DNA of 64,000 nucleotides from Delphinapterus leucas (taxonomy: Eukaryota; Chordata; Mammalia; Artiodactyla; Monodontidae), in NCBI RefSeq assembly GCF_002288925.2, contig NW_022098050.1:9240194-9304193 (forward strand), read 5' to 3'. This document shows, one piece after another, positions 12,966 to 24,884 of the stretch. The stretch's first letter is position 1; each line of letters opens with the position of its first letter. Made by a program: the position numbers and the translations under genes. Under the pieces are notes generated by a model. The model was not told where the DNA came from. It worked only from the letters and a program-made list of their open reading frames with translations, and searched no databases.

Positions 12966-14189
12966 GTCTTCTATAATGGTTAAAACTCTCCATGGATCTT
13001 CATTCTCATTTATGTTTACTTGTGTAGTGGTTCCTTTTCTAGCTTTCACTTAATAGCTTTTATCTTTGCTGGTACCCTTTAATTCCCCTCCTCTCCCCAT
13101 GACTATATTTTTATTATATCATCTCTACTGTCTGGAGGACCTTTATCTACCATTCTTAACTTTATGAAATCAGAAGTAAGCCAAAAGGAAAGATCTCTAA
13201 GCCAAAACATGTCCCACAGTCCATGTACTGAGTTTATTCATTTTTAGTTCAGATGCTAGTCTCATAAGGATGGCTGCTTATTTGCTTTCTTGTCCTACAA
13301 AGGTTAGGAAGATATGAATTAGGAGGGAGGTTGCCAGATGCTGGCATACTGATGTCAGATACTGTAGTAGAGAGAATCAGGTGACTGTGTAAAGAGAATA
13401 AAGGAGATAAAAGCATAGCAATTTAAGGCTATTTAGGAATTCCTAATGGCCTTGTTTTATTAAAATAACACAGAGTAATAACCATTTTTTCCCTTAATGA
13501 TTGTTTGGTTAAATTATGTTTAACTTAACCAAAGAAGTGGTTCAATTGTGTTTTCTATACTCTGTTTTAAGAAGATGGGGAGATCTTGAAGAGATAGGGT
13601 ATCCATTATAGCTTTAAAAAGTAGCACAGTGGAAGCCTTCAGTTGTCTTTAGATCTAAGTGGAATGTCTCATTAATATAACAAAAGAATGAAGGTAACTT
13701 CTTTGGCAAACTTTCAGAGCAGTGTTTATCAGAATTTTTTTTTCCATCATGACAATGGGAAGAAATGTGTTTTATATTGTGCTCCACTGTGCAACATATA
13801 TTTTTTATAAATGGGAAATTTCTTTTCCATAAAATAATATTTCGGAAGAAGTGCTTCAGAATGCTAAGGTAAATCTCTGTTCAGTTGGACTTAATCTAGA
13901 ATTGCATATCAGTGGAGTCTAAACTGATGAGCTGCTGAACAGAGAGAGTTGAGGAAGACATTATGGAAGGGGCTGTTCAGAAGAATATACTAGGTCTAAA
14001 AGCCCTCAGACACTTGAGAGAAGCAGCTTCCTGCTATTTTCCTTTTAAAGTAGGTACTAAAATTTCAAGAGCAGTTTTTTTTCCTAACAGCTTTTGTCTA
14101 CCTCTGATTGTCACCTCCCCACCCCCACGTGAATTAATACATAATTTTGGTTGAGTTAAGTATACCATGTGTTTTACCCAAGCCTTGCA
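12966..14189. other. Intronic DNA without recognised element
   Basis: AT-rich, no family or exon recognised. Confidence 0.5.
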
Positions 14190-14345
14190 ACATTATCTGC
14201 CCTCATTGTCTTTTAAAGTAAGTCTTTTAACTCTTCTAAGCCTTAGCTTTTTCATCTGTAAAATGGGGGCGATAGTACTTAACACATAGGTTTGTATAAA
14301 TTGAGGTAATGCATGTAAAGTGCACAGTGTTTAGAGGTTAGTGTC
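14190..14345 (+). repeat. MIR SINE fragment
   Basis: The MIR core is recognisable: CTTAGCTTTTTCATCTGTAA, AATGGGGGCGATAGTACTTA and ATGCATGTAAAGTGC. A second MIR-like scrap (GCCACTCACTAGCTGTGAGA) follows at about 14630-14685. Confidence 0.75.
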
Positions 14346-15187
14346 GTGAATAATTAGTAATCTTAATAATCTGCTTGGTGACCAAGAATAGGATATATTA
14401 GGACGATGTCTGGTATATATTAATGCAGAAGTCTGTTATGTCTCAGATAAGTTTTTTAGGCAGATAAAGGAAGAGATTTCAGGAAGAGCATTGTGTCGAG
14501 TGAACTGTGAGAAGGGTGTTATTTGATTTGGAGGAATAGACTGAAAGGAGTGGTAGTATTTCTGATGATTGTGGGTTCTAGGTGTACTTTGAGGTACTTC
14601 TTTTTCAGATCTTCCACTGTCTCAGCCCCCAGATCTTGCCACTCACTAGCTGTGAGACCCCAGGTAGATTACTTAACTACTAACGAAAGTACTAAAGTTT
14701 GTGATTCTGTTTTCTGTTAATAACATCACTTCTTGTTTGCATTTCATATGCTGTTTTAAGTGATTGGAAAAGTGAGTAGCATTAGCAAAGCTAGCCTGGA
14801 ATCAAGCATAATACTGGATACTCCTGTGAGAGTATGAGGTAACAACATGCTGTAGTCAAAAAGTCGTAGAGCTACTGCCTTACTTGGGTTAATTTTTAAC
14901 CCATAATAGTAAACCTAGTTAAGATGTCTCTTTGTCCTACTACATGCTTTGTTGACAGAAACATTCTGCAGCTTGCTAGGCTTTTCCAGAAACTAGACAG
15001 TGCTTTAGTTAGTTCCACATTGTGCATGCTTCCGAGACATTGAACCTAACTGAGTTCTTTCCTTGTTATGAGTCATCTGCTCAGTATAAAAATTCTGTGT
15101 ATGGTGGTTATGTGGTAGGTATGTAGAAAAGTGATTACTTACTTGAACCTTCTCTTTTCTGTTGCTAGTCATGAATTTATGTTGCCT
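14346..15187. other. Intronic DNA
   Basis: Apart from the small MIR-like scrap near 14630-14685, I see no feature. Confidence 0.5.
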
Positions 15188-15197
15188 CTTCTCTTTA

Positions 15198-15457
15198 TTT
15201 TTTAAATTTATTTTATTGAAGTATAGTTCATTTACCATGTTGAGTTAATTTCTGTTGTACAGCAAAGTGATTCAGTTTTATATATATATATTTATATATA
15301 TTCTTTTTCATATTCTTTTCCTTTATGGTTTATTACAGGATATTGAATATAGTTTCCTGTGCTATACGGTAGGATCTTGTTGCTTATCCATTCTATATGT
15401 AATAGTTTACATCTGCTAATCCCAAACTCCCAATCCATCCCTCCTTCACCCCCACCG
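15198..15457 (-). mobile_element. Short L1 3'-end insertion
   Basis: Only the reversed L1 3' UTR is present, from the TTTATTGAAGTATAG tail side to the CCCAAACTCCCAATCC part. The direct repeat CTTCTCTTTA flanks it at 15188-15197 and 15458-15467. A TA-rich tract lies inside at about 15278-15301. Confidence 0.88.
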
Positions 15458-15467
15458 CTTCTCTTTA

Positions 15468-18002
15468 AATAAACAACAGAGGAAAGGGTAATTTTGGAAA
15501 ATGTTAGTACTGCAGCTAAAAATGATATGCTTTTGTTCCAGTGCAAGAGGAAGTGATTTTTCTCTGATTCTGAGACCAAGCCCAATTTCATTGCCTCTGT
15601 TCATTACCCTCTGGTATTCTACACTGTTGTTGGGGATAAGAAATGTCTGCTGTCGTGAAAACACTTTGTTTTTCCCCCTAGCAGAGAGGCACAGCTGATC
15701 TGTTTTATAATGTTTTTTGTGCCTTCCCCACTCCCCCCAAGGGCTGGGGAATTTCTCATAAACATACTTAATGTTCACTGTGGACCAAGCAGGCTAGAAA
15801 TAGCAAGTACCCTGTCCTTTGTGGGGAGTACTACTTCTGACCCTATTGCCTGTACCGTGATGAGAGCTATAATTATAGGTACTATAAGTTGATTATGGGT
15901 TTCTGTAGCAATGTTTGAAGGAAGAAAATAAGAGATAAAGCACTAGTTTCAATTTACTTATCAACCCTGAACTTTCTTTTTGAATTAAAAAATTTTCTCT
16001 AGTCTTTTGGCTGTCTTTATATTTTTAAAAAAAGGATGAAAAATATAAAGGAAAATGCATCTTTTTCTTGTATTATATGTTTTCTTAGATTGCCCCTCCC
16101 TGACTACTATATACTTTAGTAGTACACCATTCTTTATCTGTCTTGGCATGTTTCTTTCTATTTTTAAATTTTGCCTTCCCTTCTTGATTGCCATTTCTGT
16201 GAGGACAGTGTGTGTCTTGTTTACTTTTGAATCCGGTGTACCTACCTAGCACAGTGCCTGCCACATAGTAGGTACCCAGTAAGGAATTATTGTATTACTT
16301 CTAACTTGTATTTGAATAACATTTTAAATCTTTAAAGCAGTTTGACTCCCCAGTTGCCCAGATGTTGAGTTTCCATAGTACTGTATATTTCTTGATCATA
16401 TATTTATGACAGCACATTAGAATTGTCTAAGTGCCCTTACCCCCCAACACATACATACCTTGAGAGCATGGGTCTTTTATTCCTTCTGTATTTTCTCAGT
16501 GTGTCATAATATCTGTGTTGTATCTGTGTAGTAAATGTTCAAATGTAGGTTAAATCCTTTTCATTAAAAAACGATGACAAGATTGTTATATTTTGATGTG
16601 TTTTTGAAGTGAACTGTTTATATTAGGTGACCTTTTCTATACAGAAGGAAAAGAAAACATATTGGTAATGTGGGTCGGTTTTATTCATCTTACACTTGCT
16701 TATGTGAGACAGAATAGATAGTATTCTAATTTTACACAGGTGGAAACTGAGGACCAGGGTTTTAAGTGGCTTCACTAAGATCCTACAATTATCAAATAGT
16801 GAAGCTGGGACTTAGACACAGGTTTAAGTACCTGTTTTATTTTTAATCTGAATTTTAAAAGTTTTTAGTTAATATCTAGGTAAATCAAAATTTTATGTTC
16901 TTGAAAGGTTCAAAATTCAAATTTGCCTTTAAAGTTATGTTTAAATGTTAAGAGATCTTAAAGTGTGAAGTAGTATCTGTATTAGAGTGCCTTTGGGTAA
17001 CTTAAAGTACAAATGGACCTATTCTTCAGTGAATGTAGTAGCTTTTCATTTATGGGTTTATAGTGTCAATCAATGTTACTTAATGTTCAGACACCTCCGA
17101 GTAAATTCCTTATGCATATCTTTGCCACAACTAGAAAACAGATTACAGTTTAAAATTACATGTATAAATAACCAAACTAAGGGCAATAAAAAAATTAACA
17201 CTAATACAATGGATGCCATTATTTTGTCAAAATGGATCACTTGACTGATGTTAGGGTTATGACAAGTTCATTTGGCATGCCTGTATTGCTGCTATGTGTT
17301 GCATGACTTCATTCTCTTACAGTTTTTCTCTAGTAGAACTTGACTGAAGCCCTCTTATACTTTGTACATTGTTTCATTTGGTTTCCACTTTTGGAGAATG
17401 AATAATTTGCTACTAAAAGCAGCTTTGCTTGGCATCAGTATAGTTGTGAAGGTAAATGTGGGAGTTAGCATTGATGTCAGTATTTGGATGTGGGTCATCA
17501 ATATAGTTGAGAATGTTGAGAATGTTTTATCAGTCATTTCTGAATTATCATAGAAATTTTAAAAAAATGCAGTTGAAAAATTTCCAGTATGGACTTCTAG
17601 GATCACAGAGAATACATATGGACCCCAGTTGGAAAGACACTGATTTATATAATAGTATATAAGTCAAATCTCATTTTGTGTTAGTATAGTTTTTATGTAC
17701 TTGAAGAATTATCAGTTTGAACTAATAAGCTAGATTGATTTTAAAGAAATCACAGTTGAAAGATACCTCAAAATTCTGAGTTAGCCATTTAAATTTTATT
17801 TACATATTAGGATAAAGGCAGTGTATTTAGGTGGAGGCAAAAGGGGAGGTGACAGTTTACAAAAATGTGTGATTCATGATCTTTGCCATAATATATGTAA
17901 CTCTTATAAAAGTTAGAGGTATGTCTTGAACAGTACAAATAAATGCTCTGACAGCATAAAAAGGAGAAATTACTTTGGGCAGGGAGAATTGAAGTTTTCT
18001 TA
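15468..18002. other. Intronic DNA with small ancient repeats
   Basis: An L2/MIR-type 3' piece is seen at about 16208-16290 (CTAGCACAGTGCCTGCCACA followed by TAGTAGG). A reversed MIR is seen at about 16725-16825. The rest has no recognised family, exon or structured RNA. Confidence 0.5.
16725..16825 (-). repeat. MIR fragment, reversed
   Basis: GGAAACTGAGGACCAGGG, AGTGGCTTCACTAAGATCC and GAAGCTGGGACTTAGACACA are the reversed MIR body. Confidence 0.65.
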
Positions 18003-18127
18003 GGCACAGGGTAATTTTTCCTTAGTAGACTTTTTTAGAAGTGTTAGATTTACAGACAAATTGAGAAGATAGTACAGAGAGTTCCTGCACTCAGTTTCCC
18101 TTATTAATGTCTTACATTAGTATAATG

Positions 18128-18347
18128 CAGGGGTCCCTAACCCCCCACCCCAACCTGTACGGGTCCACGGCATGTTAGGAACGGGGCAGCACAGCAGGAG
18201 GTGAGTGGTGGGCGAGCAAGCTAAGCTTCACCTGCCGCTCCCCGTCGCTCACATTACCTCCTGAACCATCCCTCCATCCACCCCACCCATGGAAAAATTG
18301 TCTTCCACGAAACCGGTCCCTGGTGCCAAAAAGGTTGGGGACTGCTG
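18128..18347 (+). mobile_element. Non-autonomous hAT-type DNA transposon, MER1-like
   Basis: The ends are inverted (CAGGGGTCCCTAACC at the left, GGTTGGGGACTGCTG at the right), and the body has the known GGCAGCACAGCAGGAGGTGA segment. It looks like a MER1-group Charlie relative, internally deleted. The 8-bp target duplication is no longer recognisable. Confidence 0.75.
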
Positions 18348-18532
18348 GATTTTTTTTTTACTATTAATGAACCAATACTGATAACATTATTATTAGCTGA
18401 AGTCCGTAGTTTACTTTGGTTTCCTTAGTTTTAACCTCATGTTCATTTCCAGTTCCAGAATCCCATCCAGGATAGCATATTGTATTTAGTTGTCATGTCT
18501 GTAGGCTTCTCTTGGCTGTGACATTTCTCAGC

Positions 18533-18657
18533 TTTTTTTTTTTTTTTTGGCCATGCAGTGCGACTTGCAGGGATCGTAGTTTCCTGACCAGGGTTTGAAC
18601 CTGGGCCCCTGGCAGTGAGAGCGCCAAGTCCTAACCACTGGACTGCCAGGGAAATCC
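18533..18657 (-). mobile_element. Short tRNA-Glu-derived SINE
   Basis: A T-run is followed by GGCCATGCAGTGCGACTTGC and ends ACTGCCAGGGAAATCCC. The body is only the tRNA-like unit, as in the copies at 50990 and 63880. It lies inside the outer L1. Confidence 0.85.
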
Positions 18658-18853
18658 CAGACTTTCCTTGTTTTCGATGACCTTAGTTTTGAGGAGTAGT
18701 GGTCAGGTATGTTGTAGGATGCATCTCTATTGGTATATGTCTGATGCTTTTCTCATGATTAGACTGGGTTTATCAGAATTTTGGAGGAAGATCACAGAAG
18801 TAAAATATCATTTTCATCACATCGTATCAGACGTTTTGCTCCCCCTTCCTTTT

Positions 18854-19063
18854 TTTTTTTTTTTTTTTTGCGGTACACGGGCCTCTCACTGTTGTGGCCT
18901 CTCCCGTTGCGGAGCACAGGCTCCGGACGCGCAGGCCCAGCGGCCATGGCTCACGGACCCAGCCGCTTCGCGGCATGTGGGATCTTCCCGGAACGGGGCA
19001 CGAACCCGTGTCCCCTGCATCGGCAGGCGGACTCCCAACCACTGTGCCACCAGGGAAGCCCTA
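18854..19063 (-). mobile_element. CHR-2-like SINE with a perfect 15-bp target duplication
   Basis: The direct repeat CTCCCCCTTCCTTTT is at 18839-18853 and 19064-19078. The body is a standard CHR-2 form with intact A-box and B-box regions. The perfect duplication points to a fairly young insertion. Confidence 0.96.
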
Positions 19064-19514
19064 CTCCCCCTTCCTTTTGAGGGTAGAGTATCTACATAAA
19101 TTATTTAGGAATCTTGTGCAGGGAGATTTGTCTCTTCTCCATTTATTAATGTGCTGCTTTAGCTCCATTCCACAGATTTTGGTATGTTGTTTTCATTTAC
19201 ATTCTTTTAAAAATATTTTCAAATTTGCCTTTTGATTTCTGCTTTGACCCAAGGATTTTTAAAGAAGTGTCCCTAGGGGATTAGTATCTAAATATTTGGG
19301 GATTTCCCAAATACTATTGATTTAATTCTATTTTGGCCAGAGAATATGCTTTGTATGATTTGAATACTTACAAAAATTTTAAAAGTTGCTTTACAGTCTA
19401 GAATATGATCTACATTGCTGAGTGGTCTCTGTGCACTTGAAAAGAATATATTCTGTGGCAAAAATGTCAATCAACGCCATTGATTGCATTTCTCAATTCT
19501 TCTCTACCCTACTA

Positions 19515-19906
19515 CAGGGATACCTTGTTTTATTGCCAGCTCTGCAGATATTGTGTTTTGCAAATTGATGTTTGTGACAACCTTGTGTCAAGCAAGTCTA
19601 TCAGCCCCATTTTTTCCAACAGCATTTGCTCACTTTGTGTCTCTGTGTCACATTTTGGTAATTCTTGCAGTATTTCAAACTTTTTCATTCTATTTGTTAT
19701 GTAATTGTCTTTTTGTTTTTTCAATTGAGGTATGTACATTTTTAAAGCCATAATTCTGTTGCACACCTAAGAGTCTACAGTATAAGGTAAACATAACTTT
19801 TATATGCACTGGGAAACCAAAAAATTTGTATGGCTTGATTTATTGTGATAGTTGCTTTATTGTGGTGGTCTGGAAATGAACCCACAGTATCTCTGAGGTA
19901 TGCTTA
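19515..19906 (+). mobile_element. Internally deleted Tigger1 (TcMar-Tigger) element
   Basis: The left terminal repeat (CAGGGATACCTTGTTTTATT) and right terminal repeat (GTCTGGAAATGAACCCACAG ... GAGGTATGC) are present, and the transposase gene between them is missing. TA dinucleotides flank both ends, as expected for mariner-type insertion. Mobility would have needed a transposase supplied by full copies. Confidence 0.88.
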
Positions 19907-20299
19907 TAATTGTAAGTCTACTTCTATCAGTCATTGAAAAAGGATTGTTGAGCTCATTGACTGTAATTGTAGTTTTGTCTTTTTTTCCTTTCAGTTCTGT
20001 CATTTTTGGTTAATATATTTTGAAGCTCCTTTGTTAGGTAGATAAATGTTTAAGATTGTTACAGCCTCCTGATGCATTGATCTTTTTATCTTTATGGAAT
20101 GATCCTCTTCCTGGTCTCCATAGATTTTTCAGTGAAATCTACTTTAATTTTACTATTGTTTCTTTAGTTTTCTTTGATTGGTGTCAGCATGGTATATTGT
20201 TTTTCATCTTTTTACTTTTAACCTATTTGTGTCTTTAAAGAAAATTTCTTACTGGTAGCATATAGTTGGGTCTTCCTTTATATCCAATTAATGATCTTT

Positions 20300-21800
20300 C
20301 CCTTTATTTTTAAAATGTTTTTTTCTAAAAGTTTTTATTTTGAAATAATTATAGCTTCATAGGAAGTTAGAAATATGGTGGGAGGTCCCGTGTACCTATC
20401 ACCCAACCTCCCCCAGTGTTAACATCTTGCTTAAACTATAGTACAACATTAAGATGAGGAAATTGACAATGGTACAATCCATAGAGCTTATTCAGATTTT
20501 ACCAGATATATAGGTATTCATTTGTTTGTGTGTGTGTGTATAGCTCTGCAGTCTAATCATGTGTATAGTTTCATGTTAACCACAACCAAGATGCTTACCT
20601 CTATCACAAGACTCCATTGTGCTACCTCTTTGTAGCTACCCCCCCTCCCTCCCAATCCCTAAGTCCCGGGAATCATTAATCTGTTCTCCATGTCTATCAT
20701 TGTTATTTCATGAATATTTCATAAGTGGAATCATGTAGCATGCATCCTTTTGAGATTGGTATAATTTATTTGCTGTTCATCCAAATAATTGTGTATATGA
20801 GTAATCTTCCTTTTTTGTTTCGGAGTAGTGTTCCATAGTATGGATGTACCATAATTTGTTTAACCATTTCCCCATTGAAGGACATTGCTTAGTTGCCAGT
20901 TTTTGGCTATTACAAATGAACTGCTCTGAACATTTGCATGTACATTTCTGTGTGAAAATAAATTTTCATTTCTCTGGGATAAATATCCTAGAGTGTAATC
21001 GCTAGGTTGGGTGGTAAATCCATTCTTAGATTTTAAAGGAACTGCCAAACTGTTTTTTAGAGTGTCTATGCCATTTTATATTCCCACTAGTAATGTATGA
21101 GCAATCCAGTTTCTCCAGCATGTGGTATTATCACTGTTGTTTTAAAAGTTATTTTGGTAGATGTGTAGTGGTAACTCATTGTGATTTTAGTTTGCATTCT
21201 CTCATAGTACATGAAGTTGACTATCTTTTCATGTACTTATTTGCCATCTGTATATCCTCTTTGGTAAAAATGTCTGTTCATGTCTTTTGCCCATTTTCTT
21301 GTTTGATTATTTTTTAAATGTTGAGTTTTGAAAGTTCTTTATATAGTTTCTGTATGGATCTGCTGCTGCAGGTGAATCAGATCATCTGTTGGTGTCCTGG
21401 TTGTGGAGCAAAAGTTGGTTTGGCCTTGGGTTTTGTTGCCTCTGGGGATGGATGAGGCCAGCCCACCAGTATCTGGTGGTGGGTGGGGAGGAGGGGCCTG
21501 GCATGGTCTGGGGCTTTCTAGCTGCTGCTAAGGGCCGATTGGCCTGCCTGCTTGTGCACCAGTTGTGGTTTTCTTCCTTTCCTTCCTCCTTCCCTTCCAT
21601 GCCTGTTGGTTCTGGGTTGCAGGTCTCTGTAGCCGGGTACATGGGAGAAAAAAGAAAACCCACGGAACTGTGTCCTTTCAAGTCCTGAGGTCCCTAGACA
21701 GTTTGCCACCTTCTTTGAAGCCTTTGGAGTTCTTTTATTATTGCTTATTGGATACTTTCCCAGGTATTTGGGTTTATAAGGGAGTAGCAGGGAAAAGTTA
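20300..21800 (-). mobile_element. Old L1 nested in the outer L1, with internal deletion
   Basis: The reversed 3' UTR and distal ORF2 run from about 20300 to 21350. The sequence then jumps straight to L1 5'-UTR-type sequence at 21360-21800. That part shares phrases with 5520-5700, such as AGAAAACCCA followed by GGAACT and the CTGAGGTCCCTAGA region. Most of ORF1 and ORF2 is absent. Confidence 0.65.
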
Positions 21801-23035
21801 GTGTGTGTGCAATTTTGTCTTATAACCAGCAGCTATAATTCAGATGTTTCGACTATTTGCATTCACTGGGATTACTGATATGGCTAGTTTTGAATCTGTC
21901 ATCTTGCTGTTTGTTCCATATGTTTTTTGTTCTCTTTTTCTTCCTGTGTTTCTGCCTTTTACTGGATTAATGGATGGGAGGAATAATAGTTTTTATGATT
22001 CTTTTTTTTTTCTTGGTCTAGCTTATTTTAGCTAATTTGGTCTGTTTTTTAAGTAAGTTACTTTAGGATTTAAAGTATACATGTTTACTTCAAGTAAACA
22101 GTCTACCTTCCAGTAATATTATACTTCATTGATACTGTAAGAAACTTAGTAAAGTACACTTCTACTTCATTTCTCATGAACTTTGTGTTATTGTTGTTCA
22201 TTTTACTTCTGTATTTGTTAACAGCCCCACAGTACATTGACATTCTTTTTGCTCATAAGCAGTCAGTTATCATTTAAGGGGATTTAAATAAACATGAAAA
22301 AGTTATATTTACTCACATATTTACTATTTCCATTGCTCTTCCTTCCTTTATGTAGATCGAGATTTCCACCTTGTGGTAATTTCTTTCTGTCTGAAGTACT
22401 TTCTTTAAACGTGCCTTGGTAGTAAAGATTTGCTGGTAATTAATTCTTTCAGCCTATGTCTGTTTGCATAAGTTTATATTTTTCTTTTATTTTTGCAAGG
22501 TATTTTGGCTTGGCATGGAATTCTGAATTGACCTTTTTTTCTTTCAATGTTTTGTAAAGATGTTGCCCCACTGTTTTTGAGATGAAGTTTGCTGTCATTC
22601 TTATCTTCGTTCCTCCCTGTCCGCCTTTCTTGGCTGCTTTTAAGAATTTCTGTTTATTGCTGGTGTTAAGCAATCTGGTTAGGTCTTGGTTTTAAAACCG
22701 TTTCTTGTGCTTGAGATTTGTTGAGTTTTTTTGCAGGCCCTCTGAAGTTGTTCTATCGTTAGTTGATGCTCTGTTCATTTTTTTGTTTCAGTCATTTTCC
22801 TTGCGGTGTCTCATTTTGGATAATTTGTATTGCTATTTCTTGCTTGAAGTTCCCTTTTTTTTTCCTCCTGCAATAATTAATCTGCTCTTAATTCCATCCA
22901 GTGTATTTTTTTGCCTTAGACATTGTAAATTTCATTTGAGTCCTTTTTATATCTTCTGTGTTTCTCCTTAACATGCTTATGCTTTTCTCTACTTTCTTGA
23001 ACGTGTGGAATGTAGTTTTGAACAATGCTGTAACA

Positions 23036-23709
23036 TCATTAATCATTGATTTTTTTCTTTTCCATTATGGTTTATTACAGGATATTGAATATAGTTCGGT
23101 GTAGTATGCAATAGTATGGTTGTTGCTGTTTATCCGTGCTATATATAATAGTTTGCATTTGCTAATCCCAAACTCCCAATCCAACTCTTCCTGGCTCCCC
23201 CTCCTCCTTGGCAACCACAAGTCTGTTCTCTATGTCTGTGAGTCTGTTTCTGTTCCATAGATAAGTTCATTTGTGTCATGTATTAGATTCCACATATAAG
23301 TGATATCATATGGTATTTGTCTTTCTCTGTCTGACTGACTTCATTTAGTATGATAATCTCTAGGTCTATGCATGTAGCTGCAAATGGCATTATTTCATTC
23401 TTTTTTATGGTATTGTATATATAGGTACCACATCTTTTTATCCATTCATCTGTCAGTGGACATTTAGGTTGTTTCCATGTCTTGGCCATTGTAGATAGTG
23501 CTGCTGTGAACATAGGGGTGTGTGTTTTTTTTAAAATTATAGTTTTGTCCCGATACATGCCAGGAGTGGGATTGCTGGATCACATGGCAACTCTATTTTT
23601 AGTGTTTTGAGGAACCTCCATATTGTTCTCCATAGTGGCTGCACCAGCTTACATTCCCACCAACAGTGTAGGAGGGTTCCCTTTTCTCCACACCCTCTCC
23701 AGCATTTAT
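23036..23709 (-). mobile_element. L1 3' fragment, left part, split by the 6.7 kb L1
   Basis: The reversed L1 3' region begins near TTTTCCATTATGGTTTATTA and breaks off at TTATTTGTAGACT. The same L1 resumes at 30434-30465 (TTAAATGATGGCCATTCTGA). The two parts join correctly when the inserted unit is removed. Confidence 0.85.
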
Positions 23710-23721
23710 TATTTGTAGACT
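23710..23721. repeat. Target-site duplication, left copy
   Basis: TATTTGTAGACT is repeated at 30422-30433 and bounds the 6.7 kb L1 unit. Confidence 0.9.
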
Positions 23722-23735
23722 ATTTTTTTTTTTTT

Positions 23736-24677
23736 GACAACAGGGTTGAAGATTTTTAATGGAAAGTTTTTTGACACTATATTCTTGCAATTTATGGCTT
23801 AGAAACTAAGATCAAAATAACCCAATACGTATACAGATCAACAAATAACCAACACTGACATTAATGCCTTATTTCATATGAACATGTCTCATCTCCCTTA
23901 TTAGATGGTTAGTTTTTTTTTTTCCACACACACACTGTATTTTATTTTTACAAGAGATAAGTAAACTGACACCAAGCATTGTAAATGGATGACCACAACA
24001 AAAGCAACAATGATCGCAATTACCAAACACGAAACACACTCATACTGTGTCAAAAGACTGACATTCAGTCCAGTAATCCTCCACTGTAACAGCTCCTTTA
24101 CTTTGCAGTGATAGTTGATTTGTATATATTTTGCCTCTGAGTCCTTGTGGGATGTTTTTTTAATTCAAACAGAAAGTCACAAAAATTATAATCATCCTCA
24201 TCAGTTCACTCAGTCCCATGTAATTAATTTTTTTTTCATCTTGATCTTTTGTTAGCACTTTTATGAATTCATCAGTTTTCCATTAGCGTTCTGGAAATGC
24301 TTATTCATTCAGTTCAGCAGTATAGTCAGTTACCAGAAACCTGTACTTGTCAGACAGAGCCTTTTCCATGAATTCCTTGAAGATGAAACCCTTTTATAGG
24401 AACATTTTTGCAAAAGCATCAGATTACACCCAGAACTGTCTGTAAATGACAAAAGACTTAAAAATGACCACGGTTAAAGATTTGATGAAAGTTCATAATA
24501 ATGCAGTTGACAAGGAAATTTAGTTATTTCTGAGATATATATTTTAAAGTAATAACTAGAATTATGACTTATAACATTATACCAGAACATATAAGATTTT
24601 TAGGAATTTCATGTAATGTCTGAAACATTTATGTTAACATATTTCCATACAAATAACCCAAAGAAAGTTTAGTATTG
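23736..24677 (-). other. 3'-transduced (or fused) non-L1 tail of the young L1
   Basis: This block lies between the L1 3' end (A-rich TATAAAAAAACAAAC on the minus strand, 24703-24678) and the final poly(A). Read on the minus strand it contains an intron-like start, an acceptor-like TTTTGTCATTTACAG at about 24454-24440, a short open frame at 24393-24301, then UTR-like sequence. An AATAAA lies before an internal A-run near 23910, and an ATTAAA about 20 nt before the final poly(A). This is what read-through from a source L1 inside a gene's last intron would give. A fused processed pseudogene is the alternative. I cannot name the gene. Confidence 0.75.
24301..24393 (-). pseudogene. Gene-derived open frame in the transduced tail, origin unknown
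   Basis: Thirty codons read KGFIFKEFMEK, then ALSDKYRFLV and TDYTAELNE, then TAA. An in-frame TAA at 24394-24396 precedes them, after which SDAFAKMFL continues the same frame further upstream. The composition looks like real protein rather than noise. I do not recognise the family. It may be the C-terminal exon of a host gene captured by L1 read-through. Confidence 0.35.
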
Positions 24678-24884
24678 TTTTTTTGTTTGTTTTTTTATAG
24701 TGCAGGTTCTTACTAGTCATTAGTTTTATACACATCAGTGTATGCATGTCAATCCCAGTCGCCCAATTCAGCACACCACCATCCCCACCCCACCGTGTTT
24801 TTCCCCCCTTGGTGTCCATACGTTTGTTCTCTACATCTGTGTCTCAACTTCTGCCCTGCAAACCGGTTCATCTGTACCATTTTT

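Noticed and set aside
15446..15778. Minus-strand frame of 110 residues
   Set aside because: It spans the edge of an L1 insertion into unassigned intron and has no recognised domain.
18827..19099. Several Arg/Pro/Gly-rich frames that recur at 10430, 30468, 38665 and 46789
   Set aside because: All are translations of CHR-2 SINE copies, which is why they look alike. They are not a protein family.
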